Origin: Bin87 sp963668585
GTDB taxonomy: Bacteria; Chloroflexota; Dehalococcoidia; Lucifugimonadales; UBA3495
Direction of reading: 5' to 3'
NCBI GenBank assembly: GCA_963668585.1
Contig: OY764869.1
Span: forward strand, 3,410,001 to 3,474,000
DNA length: 64,000 nucleotides
Positions 8,642 through 18,165 of this stretch are shown here, piece after piece. Positions within the stretch are counted from its first letter, which is position 1. Each line of letters begins with the position of its first letter. Below the pieces are notes generated by a model that saw nothing but the letters and a program-made list of their open reading frames with translations, searched no databases and had not been told where the DNA came from. The translations under genes and the position numbers were made by a program.

Positions 8642-9682
8642 TCACTCGAACCTGGGCATCACTTCCTTCGCAAACAATTCCATGGACTTTAACTGCTTGC
8701 GCTGGTCCAACCCGCCGAACGCGAAGTTGCAGCCGAAGTAACGAACGCCCGCATCGTGCAGCGCCTGTATCTTGTCGGCGCACTGGTCCGGCGAACCAAT
8801 GAACGCGCGGTTTTCGGACAGGAATTCGTAGCTCGGCGGCATTTCCGTCCGACGCTGCAGATACTCGGCCATCGGCTGGTGCACCTCGCTCCCTACCGTG
8901 AATTCCCGCCTCCAGGTGTTTAGATCCAGCGTCCAGTTCAACGCATCCCGCGCGTCGCGATGCGCCTGCTCCTCGGTTTCCCCAACATAGAAATACCGGA
9001 AAAACGGGACGTCCGACGCGGGCACGTTGTGTCCTGAGTCCTGGGACATCTGCAAATACCGTTGCATCAGTTCCACCGCATCGTCCGTGTTCAGCACCAC
9101 CCCAACGATCAGCCGCCGCCCGGTTGACGCCACGAAATCCAGGGATTCTTGGCTTCGCGTCGCCGCCACGTACACCGGGGGATGCGGGTCTTGCAATGGC
9201 GTCGGCACCAGATTCACATGCTTCACGCTGTGGTATTGCCCCTCGTGAGTGTAATCGGGGGTGGTCCACAGAGCCTCCACCATCTGGATGGTTTCCCGGT
9301 ATCTTGCCTGGCTTTCCTGATGGTCTATGCCCAGGTTCACATACTCTGACGACGCTGCGCCCCGTCCAAATCCTACCTCCAGCCTCCCATCGCTCAGCAC
9401 GTCCAGCGTGGCCGTATCCTCCGCCAGCCGCACCGGATGATGCAGGGGCGGGATCAGCACCGCCGTTCCCAGCCGGATCCGCTCGGTCCTGGCTGCGATG
9501 TTGCTGGCTATGATCAACGAAGACGCTCCCAGGCCATACCGCGTGAAGTGGTGTTCTGCCAGCCAGATGGCCTTGAAGCCCAGTTCCTCCCCAACCGCCG
9601 CCTGTTCGGTCAAATCCGAATACAGGCCACGCGGCGTATATTGTTCCGGCCAGGGTATGTGCGAAAACAGGGCAAAATCCAT
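8642..9682 (-). CDS. LLM-class flavin-dependent oxidoreductase
   Basis: About 346 residues with the bacterial-luciferase fold signature: MDFALFSHIPWPEQ start, WLAEHHF near 40, RTERIRLGTAVLIPPLHHPVRLAED near 75-100, and GRLEVGFGRG. The family binds FMN or F420 and oxidises diverse substrates. ATG 9682 is preceded by GAGGAG at 6 bases; a longer frame to 9868 lacks any site. It converges with the DHA2 exporter, leaving only about 10 bases. It resembles the LLM gene at 59714-60799 in architecture. Confidence 0.85.
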   Translation of the reverse strand: MDFALFSHIPWPEQYTPRGLYSDLTEQAAVGEELGFKAIWLAEHHFTRYGLGASSLIIASNIAARTERIRLGTAVLIPPLHHPVRLAEDTATLDVLSDGRLEVGFGRGAASSEYVNLGIDHQESQARYRETIQMVEALWTTPDYTHEGQYHSVKHVNLVPTPLQDPHPPVYVAATRSQESLDFVASTGRRLIVGVVLNTDDAVELMQRYLQMSQDSGHNVPASDVPFFRYFYVGETEEQAHRDARDALNWTLDLNTWRREFTVGSEVHQPMAEYLQRRTEMPPSYEFLSENRAFIGSPDQCADKIQALHDAGVRYFGCNFAFGGLDQRKQLKSMELFAKEVMPRFE

Positions 9683-10118
9683 CGTGCTCTCCTCGAATAT
9701 AGTGCCGCCGAAGTGTACACACCACACGCTACCAATTACAAACCGGGAGCGCCCATCACGCGCGCCCGCCTCAACCGGGTTCCGCGCTTCAGCGGCCATG
9801 ACGGCTTTGTCCTGGCGTACGCGACAAGCTGTCCCGTGAATGGGTCGCCCACACGTCGCGCTCTTCACAAAACCTCAACACATCACGTTTATTCTTGCCA
9901 TATGCCCGGCGTCGAATGCATACCAAACCTTGACCGCGCCTCGGGGTTGTATCGCTGCAATGCCGATTGCAAATCGCCAAAACACGCGACAAACGCCCGA
10001 CGTGCCAGACCGGGCCCGGAAACTGATCTGGTATCATTGAACTCCGGACGAGCCGTTGATCCGGCGCCGCTGAAATTCACATCGCATTGCGCTTGTAACC
10101 CACTTTGCGGGGGCGATT
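9683..10118. other. Divergent intergenic region
   Basis: 436 bases between the LLM oxidoreductase (minus) and the RND pump (plus). It must hold both promoters. No clear -35/-10 pair, no palindrome of note, no RNA gene and no convincing small ORF was found. Confidence 0.5.
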
Positions 10119-13100
10119 TTGACCTTCCTGACTGAACTAGCCTTGCGCCGCAAGTCGGTCACTGTCATGGCGATGATTCTGCTCCTCCTGGCGGGCCTGT
10201 TTTCCTACAATCAACTGCGCCAGGAGCTGTTCCCGGAAATCAGCTTCTCCATAATCTACGTCGTCACCTCATACCAGCAGGGCGACCCTTCCACCGTAGC
10301 CGCCGACGTCACCTCCAAAGTCGAGGACCTCATCGTCGGTATGTCGGATTTGGAGAAAACCACCTCGGTTTCCACCGGCAACCTGTCCCTGGTCACCGCC
10401 AACTTTATCCCCGGCACGGATGTTGAAGGCGCCGAGGAAGAAATCCGAAGCCGTGTCAGCGGCCTTGCACTCCCCGACAGCGCCGGTGAGCCATACGTCC
10501 TCCGACTGACCTCCGACATTTTCCCGGTGATGATGATCAGCGTCAGTGGCAAGGAGGATATCCCCACCCTGCGGCGCATCACCGATGATGAGATAATCCC
10601 CCGCCTGGAAGCCGTCAGTGGCGTCTATGACGTCACCGTAAGGGGGGGAGTCCCCGAACGCGTTTCGGTAATAGTGGATCCGGCTCGCACCGACGAGCAC
10701 GACCTGACCATCCAGGATGTGGTCAACGCTGTAACCGGCAATTCCATCGACCTCAGCGCGGGTACGTTGAACCGCGACGACCGTTCCGTGGGCTTGAGAG
10801 CCTATCGGGGGTTCGGCAATCTGGATTCCATTAGTAACCTGCCGGTGGGGTTCACCAGGAACGCTCCCGGCCCGGGCAACGCCGCTGCCTCAGACGGGAC
10901 TGTCACCCCGGTGCTGCTCTCCGATGTCGCCACTGTCGAAATCGACACGCCCGAATCCGACACCATTTCCCGGACCAATGGGCAACCCAGCCTCTCTCTT
11001 GAGGTTCTGCGACTTCCCGAGGGCAACACCATTGAGTTGACCCAGGAACTCTTGGCGGTCATCAATGATCTCAACCTGCCTTCCGACGTTCAGGTGGACA
11101 TTCTCTACAACGGCGGTCCCGAGTTGGAAGAACAGTTGGTCAACGTCGTTGGTCAGGGTGGGCTGGGGTTCGTTATAGCCGTCCTGGCAATCTTCCTTTT
11201 CTTGCTCCAACTGCGCCCCACAGCGATCCGGGGCATCCTCAACACCCTGCGACCGACCGTCATCATCGCCATCTCCATCCCGCTCAGCGTGATGTCCACC
11301 ATCCTGGTCATGGCAGTGTTCGACTGGACGCTGAACTTCATGAGCCTGGCCGGCCTGGCCATCGCGGTCGGCCGAATCGTGGACGACAGCATCGTTGTTC
11401 TGGAAAACATTTACCGCCACGTCCAGACTGGCCCGCGACTCATGCCCACCGGCGAATCCAACGTCGCGGGGTATCGTTTTGCTCAGCTGGGAGACAATCC
11501 CGGCCTCGCGGCCGCAATCCGCGGCACCCGGGAGGTGGGCCCCGCCATTCTGGCCTCCACGTTGACCACCGTCGCCGTTTTCCTGCCTCTGGCGTTCATC
11601 CCCGGCATCGTGGGCGAATTCTTCCTCCCCTTCGCTCAGACCGTCTGCGTATCCCTGCTTGCTTCAACCTTCATTGCCCTGACCGCGGTGCCGGTGCTCG
11701 CCTCCACCCTTCTGCGCCGCGGCGACATGGCAGACGAAGGAGAAACCATCGTCGAAGATACCTGGCTCCAGCGAATCTACACGCCCGTGCTACGCTGGGC
11801 GCTCAACCACCCGCTCCTCACCGTCCTTGGCTGCATTATTGCGGTCGCCGGCAGCCTGCCTCTCATCGCCATCCTTCCCATCACACTGTTCTCGTCGGGC
11901 GAGGCCGAGTCGATGCGCATCGACATCTCCATGCCGGAGAACACCGGCGCCTCCGCCATGTTCAGGGAAGTGCGCGACGTCGAATTGGTACTGGACCAAT
12001 ATGTCGATTCTGGCTACCTCACTTCCTACCAGGCGACCATGGGTTCCACCAGCGAGGATTTCGGACCCAACGTCGCAGAATCCGGCTTCGACGTCGCCGG
12101 ATTCTTCCTGGTTCTTTCCGACAACGTCCCGCCCGAATTCGCGGACGAACTGCGACAGGCCCTGCCCGACAAGGAAAACGTTGGCATCCAGGTTTTCGTC
12201 GATTCCGCCGGTCCTCCGCAGGCCGGCATCGAGATCGCAGTCACGGGCAGCGACTTCACACAAGTTCAGTCTGCTGCCGCCTCACTGGTTGAACGCATGA
12301 CTCCCATCGAAGGCGTCGTGAACCTCAAGACCAACGTCAGCGACAGCAAGGAAGAACTCACCTTCGAAGTGGATGCCACTGCGGCCGGCCGCTACGGACT
12401 GAACTCCCTGGCGGTCGCCGGCCAGATTCGCACCTGGGTGTATGGACACGACGCCGCCGACGTCAACCTGTCCGGCGAGACCTACGACGTGGTGGTTCGC
12501 GGTCAGGACGAGCGCGTCGATGAAATTGTGGAACTCCAGAACCTTCCCATCGCCGGCCCCTTCGGCGCGGTTCCCTTGGGCTCTATAAGCGATGTCAAAA
12601 CCACGGTGGGCCCTTCGGTGGTAACCCACTATGACGGCGACCGTTCGATCACCATCACCGGCGATATCGAAGCCCGCGACCCCCAGGCCGTCAGTGCCAG
12701 GATCAACCGGACGATCGCCGAATCGCCGTTGCCCACCGGCGTCAACATCCAGCAGGGCGGCTTCGCCAGCGACATCCAGGATCAGTTCCGGAACGTGTAC
12801 ATCGCGATGCTGATTGGCGTGGCCCTGGTTTATCTCGTCATGGTCGCCACCCTGGGTTCCCTGCGCGATCCCTTTATCGTCGTCCTCAGCATGCCCCTGG
12901 CCGTCGTGGGGGCGCTGGTAGCGCTGACCGTCACCGGTCGCGCGCTCAGCTTGCCTTCCATGATGGGCTTCCTTTTCCTCATCGGCATCGTGGTCACCAA
13001 TGCCATCGTCCTGATCATCTTCGTCGATCAGATGCGAAACCAGGGCTTGGCCGTCAGAGACGCCATAATGCTCTCCGGGCGCACTCGCCTGCGCCCCATC

Positions 13101-13343
13101 TTGATGACCGCGTTCACCACCATCCTGGCGTTGCTCCCACTCGCATTCAGCAACGCCAGCGGGCTGGTCGGCTCAGAACTCGCCACCGTAGTAATCGGGG
13201 GCCTGATCAGCTCAACCTTCCTCACCCTGGTGGCCGTGCCCGTTACCTATCTGCTTCTGCATCAGTCGATACCCGATCTGGCGTCGCGCGCCCGCCGACT
13301 GATCGCCCGCCAACCCAATCCCGGCGTGGATCCCGTGCCGTAG
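10119..13343 (+). CDS. RND-family efflux transporter (AcrB-like)
   Basis: 1074 residues, the usual length of HAE1/AcrB pumps. Visible are TM1 just after the N-terminus (SVTVMAMILLLLAGLFSYNQ), two large extracytoplasmic loops, the TM4 proton-relay pair Asp-Asp in AVGRIVDDSIVVLENI, and the second-half FLFLIGIVVTNAIVL segment. It would export drugs or lipophilic compounds using the proton gradient. TTG start with GCGGGGG just upstream. The adaptor gene follows after 47 bases. No outer-membrane channel gene is nearby, which suits a cell without a typical Gram-negative outer membrane. Confidence 0.92.
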   Translation: MTFLTELALRRKSVTVMAMILLLLAGLFSYNQLRQELFPEISFSIIYVVTSYQQGDPSTVAADVTSKVEDLIVGMSDLEKTTSVSTGNLSLVTANFIPGTDVEGAEEEIRSRVSGLALPDSAGEPYVLRLTSDIFPVMMISVSGKEDIPTLRRITDDEIIPRLEAVSGVYDVTVRGGVPERVSVIVDPARTDEHDLTIQDVVNAVTGNSIDLSAGTLNRDDRSVGLRAYRGFGNLDSISNLPVGFTRNAPGPGNAAASDGTVTPVLLSDVATVEIDTPESDTISRTNGQPSLSLEVLRLPEGNTIELTQELLAVINDLNLPSDVQVDILYNGGPELEEQLVNVVGQGGLGFVIAVLAIFLFLLQLRPTAIRGILNTLRPTVIIAISIPLSVMSTILVMAVFDWTLNFMSLAGLAIAVGRIVDDSIVVLENIYRHVQTGPRLMPTGESNVAGYRFAQLGDNPGLAAAIRGTREVGPAILASTLTTVAVFLPLAFIPGIVGEFFLPFAQTVCVSLLASTFIALTAVPVLASTLLRRGDMADEGETIVEDTWLQRIYTPVLRWALNHPLLTVLGCIIAVAGSLPLIAILPITLFSSGEAESMRIDISMPENTGASAMFREVRDVELVLDQYVDSGYLTSYQATMGSTSEDFGPNVAESGFDVAGFFLVLSDNVPPEFADELRQALPDKENVGIQVFVDSAGPPQAGIEIAVTGSDFTQVQSAAASLVERMTPIEGVVNLKTNVSDSKEELTFEVDATAAGRYGLNSLAVAGQIRTWVYGHDAADVNLSGETYDVVVRGQDERVDEIVELQNLPIAGPFGAVPLGSISDVKTTVGPSVVTHYDGDRSITITGDIEARDPQAVSARINRTIAESPLPTGVNIQQGGFASDIQDQFRNVYIAMLIGVALVYLVMVATLGSLRDPFIVVLSMPLAVVGALVALTVTGRALSLPSMMGFLFLIGIVVTNAIVLIIFVDQMRNQGLAVRDAIMLSGRTRLRPILMTAFTTILALLPLAFSNASGLVGSELATVVIGGLISSTFLTLVAVPVTYLLLHQSIPDLASRARRLIARQPNPGVDPVP

Positions 13344-13390
13344 TCGATGCAACCGCCGATTCACCCACCGGTCTCTCGCGAGGAACAACG

Positions 13391-15523
13391 TTGAATATCA
13401 AAACAATCCTGCCTGCACGCACGCCTTTATCTCGCAAGCAGGAACTTGCTGCGCCTCAGTCGCCCACATCGCCAGCCGCCGATGGCCTACGGATCACCAA
13501 CGGTCACCAAATCGCAGATGTCCACGGGGCCGGCCCAAATCGCCGTGCGCTGTTGTCGAAGGGTCGTCGCTTCGGGCCGGTTTTCGTGCTGTTGGCCGTC
13601 GCTGTTTCGATACTGGCCGTAGGTTGCAGCGCCACCGCAGATACTGGCGATGAACCCGGTCCTCCGGGGGGGCAGGCGCCACCTTCCGCCCCGACAGATT
13701 TCACTGCCAGCGAGTTTCGCGTCCGCAGCGAACTGGTCTTCGCCACCAGCGCCGACCTTTCCTTCCAGATACCGGGCGAAGTCGGCGCCGTCAACGTATC
13801 CGTCGGCGACCTGGTTTCCGCCGGCGACGTTCTCGCCACCCTCGACACCGACACCGTGACCAACCTTGAGCACGCCGAGGCATTGGCCCAGTTCAAGGTC
13901 GAGCAGACCCAGGACGAATTGGATCGCGTCCTTGGCCTGCAATCCGAAGACCCGTTGATCCGGGCCCGCGCCGAAAACGCGCTGGCAAAAGCCGAAGTCG
14001 CCCTCGAAAATGCCCAGGACGCCTTGGAGGATTATCAACTCGAACACGATGTGGCGTTGGGCAGTGCTCGCCAGCGTGTCGCCGATGCTATCGCCGCGTT
14101 GGATCGCGCCGAGGAATCCGTCACCGACTTCGCCGATTCCCACGGGCAGCAGTTCGCCAACGCGCTGGCAGCGCGCGCTCAGGCCCGTACCGCGTTGGAC
14201 GCCGCTCAGGATGCAGTCTCTGACTACCTGCCCCTGTTCGACGAATCCGTCAGCAAGCTTCGGAGCAGCATCTCACAAACCGAGATCGCCATTGACCAGT
14301 CCCAAGAATCATTGCGCGATATCGACAAAAACCACGCAGATCGCCTCTCGGCGGCCCGACAGAATCTCGCCCTCGCTGAAACGCGTCTCGAAAACGCCAA
14401 GGACACCCTGGAAGCGTTTCATGTGAAAATCGTCAACGAGGAGTTCCACTCACTTCCGGGCGGCCAGAAATTTGACGTCGTGCAGCTCAATGCGCTAATG
14501 GCTGCGGTTGACACCGCTCAGAGCGCCGTGGATTCCTGGAACCTCGAACTGACCGAATTGGCAGCCGGCCCCAAGGCGATCGATCGGGCTGCAATCGAAA
14601 CCCGAATCGAAGAACTGGAAGCCACCCTCAGCATCCTCAACCGGCGTCTCGACGATGCGCTGGCCGGCCCCGACGAGGACGAATTGACCCGGCTGGATGC
14701 CAACGTCCTTGTCGCCCAGGAACGTCTCAACACCGCCGAACGGGAACTCGCCGAGGTTGAACTTGGAGTGGACCAGATCGAACTCGCCCGCCTGGAAACG
14801 GCGGTGGAAAGCGCGCGCATCGCCCGCGATTCCGCCCAATCGCGGTTGGCGCGCCTGGAAGATGGGCCGGACCCGGTCGCCCTCGCTGCGCTGAACCAGG
14901 CGGTGACCACTGCCCGCGAGACGCGCGACGACCTGTCAGCCGGTCCCGATGCCGCGGCTGTTGCCTTGGCTCATGCCAATGTTGCCGATGCTCTCGTTGA
15001 TTACGCCGACATTCAGGAAGACCTCGAGGACACCGTGATCCGCGCGCCCTTCTCCGGTCTCGTACGGTTGGTCACCGTCGATCCCGACGACGTGATCAGA
15101 GTTGACGCCCGCATCATCCAGTTGGTGGACCCGACCGATGTCGCAATACGTGGTCTGGTCGAAACCAACTATATCGAGCGTATCTCCGTCGGAACCGGGG
15201 CATCCGTCGCCCTGGCCGCTGTGCCGGGTATAACGTTCGATGCTGCGGTGGAATCCGTCAGCCAGGATGCCCGCACCGAGCGCGGGGTGATCAGCTTCCC
15301 GGTCATGTTCAGCGTTGTCATTCCTGATGGAGTCCAGATTCCTCCTAATCCCGGGCTGGTGACCACCACCGTCAACCCTCAGAACGAACGGCCGGCCCAG
15401 AATGGCGGACCTCCCGCCGAGTCGGCGCCGTCCCAGGATGGAGAATCTTCCCCCGAATCACGTCCATCACAGGATGGTGGGCCCCCAGGGGACCGTCCCC
15501 AAAGACCCAACAGCGGCGGTTAA
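13391..15523 (+). CDS. Membrane-fusion lipoprotein adaptor of the RND pump
   Basis: About 710 residues. A long N-terminus leads into a hydrophobic segment and a lipobox ending SILAVGC (Cys79), so the mature protein is probably lipid-anchored. Next come a biotinyl/lipoyl-like half (VNVSVGDLVSAGDVLATLD), a very long heptad-rich alpha hairpin (about residues 150-530) and the returning half DTVIRAPFSGLVRLVTVDPD. A low-complexity tail rich in Pro, Ser, Gln and Gly with PSQDG repeats closes the protein. The hairpin is much longer than in AcrA-type adaptors. TTG start with GAGGAA upstream. Partner of the preceding RND pump. Confidence 0.88.
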   Translation: MNIKTILPARTPLSRKQELAAPQSPTSPAADGLRITNGHQIADVHGAGPNRRALLSKGRRFGPVFVLLAVAVSILAVGCSATADTGDEPGPPGGQAPPSAPTDFTASEFRVRSELVFATSADLSFQIPGEVGAVNVSVGDLVSAGDVLATLDTDTVTNLEHAEALAQFKVEQTQDELDRVLGLQSEDPLIRARAENALAKAEVALENAQDALEDYQLEHDVALGSARQRVADAIAALDRAEESVTDFADSHGQQFANALAARAQARTALDAAQDAVSDYLPLFDESVSKLRSSISQTEIAIDQSQESLRDIDKNHADRLSAARQNLALAETRLENAKDTLEAFHVKIVNEEFHSLPGGQKFDVVQLNALMAAVDTAQSAVDSWNLELTELAAGPKAIDRAAIETRIEELEATLSILNRRLDDALAGPDEDELTRLDANVLVAQERLNTAERELAEVELGVDQIELARLETAVESARIARDSAQSRLARLEDGPDPVALAALNQAVTTARETRDDLSAGPDAAAVALAHANVADALVDYADIQEDLEDTVIRAPFSGLVRLVTVDPDDVIRVDARIIQLVDPTDVAIRGLVETNYIERISVGTGASVALAAVPGITFDAAVESVSQDARTERGVISFPVMFSVVIPDGVQIPPNPGLVTTTVNPQNERPAQNGGPPAESAPSQDGESSPESRPSQDGGPPGDRPQRPNSGG

Positions 15524-15660
15524 TCTGGCCCTCTTTCCCAAGTTCAGGGCAGGTCAGGATGGAGAGAAAAACCTAACGACCCTCTGCCGCCGTGCGGAGA
15601 GGGTCGGGCAATCGGGCGAATCCCGGGCGTCAGGGGACGGTCAGCGGCAGGTGCGCCGGC

Positions 15661-16557
15661 CTATTGGGCCAATCCCGCTTCCCGCAATACCCGCTGCGCG
15701 GTGGACCCAATATCCGCCGGCGTCGGGATGATCGCCGCGCCCGCCGCTTCCAGTGCCCGGGTCTTGGATTCCGCCGTCGCGCTTTCGCCCGTGATGATCG
15801 CCCCGGCGTGCCCCATGCGCTTGCCGGACGGCGCCGTCGCTCCCACAATCAGGGAACACAACGGCTTGTTGAACTCGGAAGACCCGATATACTCAGCCGC
15901 CTCCTGTTCCATTGTGCCGCCAATTTCACCAATGAACACAACCATATCTGTGCCGGGATCTTCGTTGTACAGTTGCAGGATGTCCACAAAACTGCTTCCG
16001 ATGATCGGGTCCCCTCCGATTCCCACGCATGACGACTGCCCGATGTTCAGGTCAGTGAGTTGGCCCACGGCCTCATAGGTCAGCGTCCCGCTGCGGGAGA
16101 CCACTCCCACCCTTCCGGGCATGTGGATGTTGCCGGGCATGATCCCAACCTTGCACTTGGCTCCCGGATTGATCATTCCGGGACAGTTCGGTCCAATCAA
16201 CCGCACGCCGTTGGCCTTCACGTAACGGTACACGCCCACCATGTCCTGCACCGGGATGCCCTCGGTGATACACGCAATCAACGGCACGCCCGCATCCACC
16301 GACTCGGCGATTGCGTCCGCAGCAAACGGTGGCGGAACAAATATCAACGATACATTCGCCCCCGTAGCGTCCAACGCTTCTCCAACCGAATCAAAGACTG
16401 GCACCACGTCGTCAAACATCTGCCCGCCGCGTCCTGGCGTGACGCCCGCCACCAACTGAGTGCCATACGCTTTGCACGCCCGAGCGTGGAAACTACCCTC
16501 TCGACCGGTGATGCCTTGCACCAGGATCCGGGATGATTCGTCCAGTAGGATTCCCAT
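15661..16557 (-). CDS. sucD: Succinate-CoA ligase, alpha subunit
   Basis: 298 residues, standard length. N-terminal CoA-binding Rossmann domain (VQGITGREGSFH) and a ligase domain with the phospho-histidine at His250 in GKRMGHAGAI. Together with SucC it converts succinyl-CoA, phosphate and NDP to succinate, CoA and NTP in the TCA cycle. It starts 7 bases after the sucC stop; the operon order sucC-sucD is the usual one. Confidence 0.96.
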   Translation of the reverse strand: MGILLDESSRILVQGITGREGSFHARACKAYGTQLVAGVTPGRGGQMFDDVVPVFDSVGEALDATGANVSLIFVPPPFAADAIAESVDAGVPLIACITEGIPVQDMVGVYRYVKANGVRLIGPNCPGMINPGAKCKVGIMPGNIHMPGRVGVVSRSGTLTYEAVGQLTDLNIGQSSCVGIGGDPIIGSSFVDILQLYNEDPGTDMVVFIGEIGGTMEQEAAEYIGSSEFNKPLCSLIVGATAPSGKRMGHAGAIITGESATAESKTRALEAAGAAIIPTPADIGSTAQRVLREAGLAQ

Positions 16558-16564
16558 GGTCCTG

Positions 16565-17731
16565 TCAGCCCCTCCCGCCTGCCCTGGTCGCGAGGGCGGA
16601 TGCTGCTTCCGTCAGCGTGTCCGTGAATGTGACGTCAAGCTCGGATTGCGCGAGGATTTCTTTTCCTTCCTCAAGGTTGGTGCCCAGCATCCTGACCACC
16701 AAAGGCTGCGTCGCCTGGTGTTCCTCGTAGGCCATCACGATACCGCGTGCCGCCACATCGCAGCGCAGGATACCTCCGAAAATGTTGACCAGCACCTGGT
16801 CCACCTTCGGGTCAGACAGGATTATGCCCACCGCGGTCGCCACCTTCTCTTCGGTCGCTCCGCCGCCAACGTCCAGGAAGTTGGCCGGCGCCGCGCCCGC
16901 CGCGTTCGCCACGTCCAGCGTGGCCATCGCCAACCCGGCGCCGTTCACCAGGCATCCCACGCTGCCGTCCAGGCTGACGTATGCGATGTCGTCGTCGGCA
17001 GCACGCGCTTCCAGTTGATCTTCCTGGCTCCGGTCTCGTAGTTCGCGCAGATCGGTGTGCCGGAATAGTGCGTCGTCTTCCACTTCCACCTTGGCGTCCA
17101 GCGCTACTACCGAGCCGTCCCCCGTGATGATCAGCGGATTGACTTCGACCAAAGAGCAATCGTTGTCCGTGAAGATTCGGTATAACGCGGCCACTATGTC
17201 GGCGCCCTGCCGCGCCGTCGTGCCCGACATTCCCAAACGCGCCGCAACCCGGCGGCATTGGTAAGGCATCAGCCCCAGCCCCGGCTCAACAACCTCGGTC
17301 ACGATGGCATCAGGATTGGTGGCCGCGGTTTCTTCAATCGACATGCCGCCGGCAGCGCTGGCGATCAACACGGGCGCACGGTGGTTCCGGTCCATAGTCA
17401 GGGCCACGTACATCTCGCTGCTGATGTCGGCCAGTTCTTCGACCAGCACGCTGTCCACTGGCACGCCGTTGTCGTCGGTTTGGTGCGTCACCAACTGCGA
17501 ACCCAGCAGCCCTTCCGCGTATTGCTCGCCTTCCTCCACCGACCCCACCACCTTCACTCCACCGGCCAGCCCGCGACCTCCCGCATGCACCTGCGCCTTG
17601 ATCGCTCCCCGGCCGCCAAACGATGCGATAGCTTGCGCCGCTTCCGCCGCTGTATGCGCCACCGTCCCATTGGGAACCGGAATACCATACTCGGCAAAAA
17701 TGTTTTTGGCTTGATATTCGTGCAATTTCAT
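16565..17731 (-). CDS. sucC: Succinate-CoA ligase, beta subunit
   Basis: 388 residues. Begins MKLHEYQAKNIF, the canonical SucC N-terminus, followed by the ATP-grasp domain (KAQVHAGGRGLAGGV, residues about 43-57) and the C-terminal NIFGGILRCD flavodoxin-like domain. Nucleotide-binding subunit of the succinyl-CoA synthetase heterodimer. An in-frame ATG four codons further upstream (17743) is possible, but family conservation favours 17731; neither has a strong ribosome site. Confidence 0.96.
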   Translation of the reverse strand: MKLHEYQAKNIFAEYGIPVPNGTVAHTAAEAAQAIASFGGRGAIKAQVHAGGRGLAGGVKVVGSVEEGEQYAEGLLGSQLVTHQTDDNGVPVDSVLVEELADISSEMYVALTMDRNHRAPVLIASAAGGMSIEETAATNPDAIVTEVVEPGLGLMPYQCRRVAARLGMSGTTARQGADIVAALYRIFTDNDCSLVEVNPLIITGDGSVVALDAKVEVEDDALFRHTDLRELRDRSQEDQLEARAADDDIAYVSLDGSVGCLVNGAGLAMATLDVANAAGAAPANFLDVGGGATEEKVATAVGIILSDPKVDQVLVNIFGGILRCDVAARGIVMAYEEHQATQPLVVRMLGTNLEEGKEILAQSELDVTFTDTLTEAASALATRAGGRG

Positions 17732-18165
17732 CGCGCGGAACATTGTGCCCTACACCGGCCCAGCCGTCAACGCGCCGCCACGCTCCCACGATGTAATTCG
17801 ATGATCGTGATCAGAGGCAACGATTGCCGCGGTATTGTGCCCACACCCAACGTCCGCGCGCCCCGCCACAGGCTCAGTGTGAAGCAGTGGCTTTAGCGAC
17901 GGCTACGGACGGGAATCCCTGAGCACCAATCCCAACGGTCGCGATGGTAGAAATGATCCGACATCGCGTGCGTCCGAGTCCCGCGCAGTGCATCTGGCCG
18001 GTCTATGATCCACCTGTACCCGTCTGCGGCCATCCGCCTCGCGTGCTCGTACCCGCACAAATGCTGGCACCCAGCCTCCCCGGATGCACGAACCCCGACC
18101 GCGATTTGCGGATAATGTAGCCCGGCATCCTTCCCGACAATTCTTCTCCGACAAGCCGTCAATCC
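17732..18165. other. Divergent intergenic region
   Basis: About 430 bases between sucC (minus) and the MATE gene (plus). Expected to carry both promoters. I see no clear promoter pair, palindrome, RNA gene or conserved small ORF. Confidence 0.45.
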
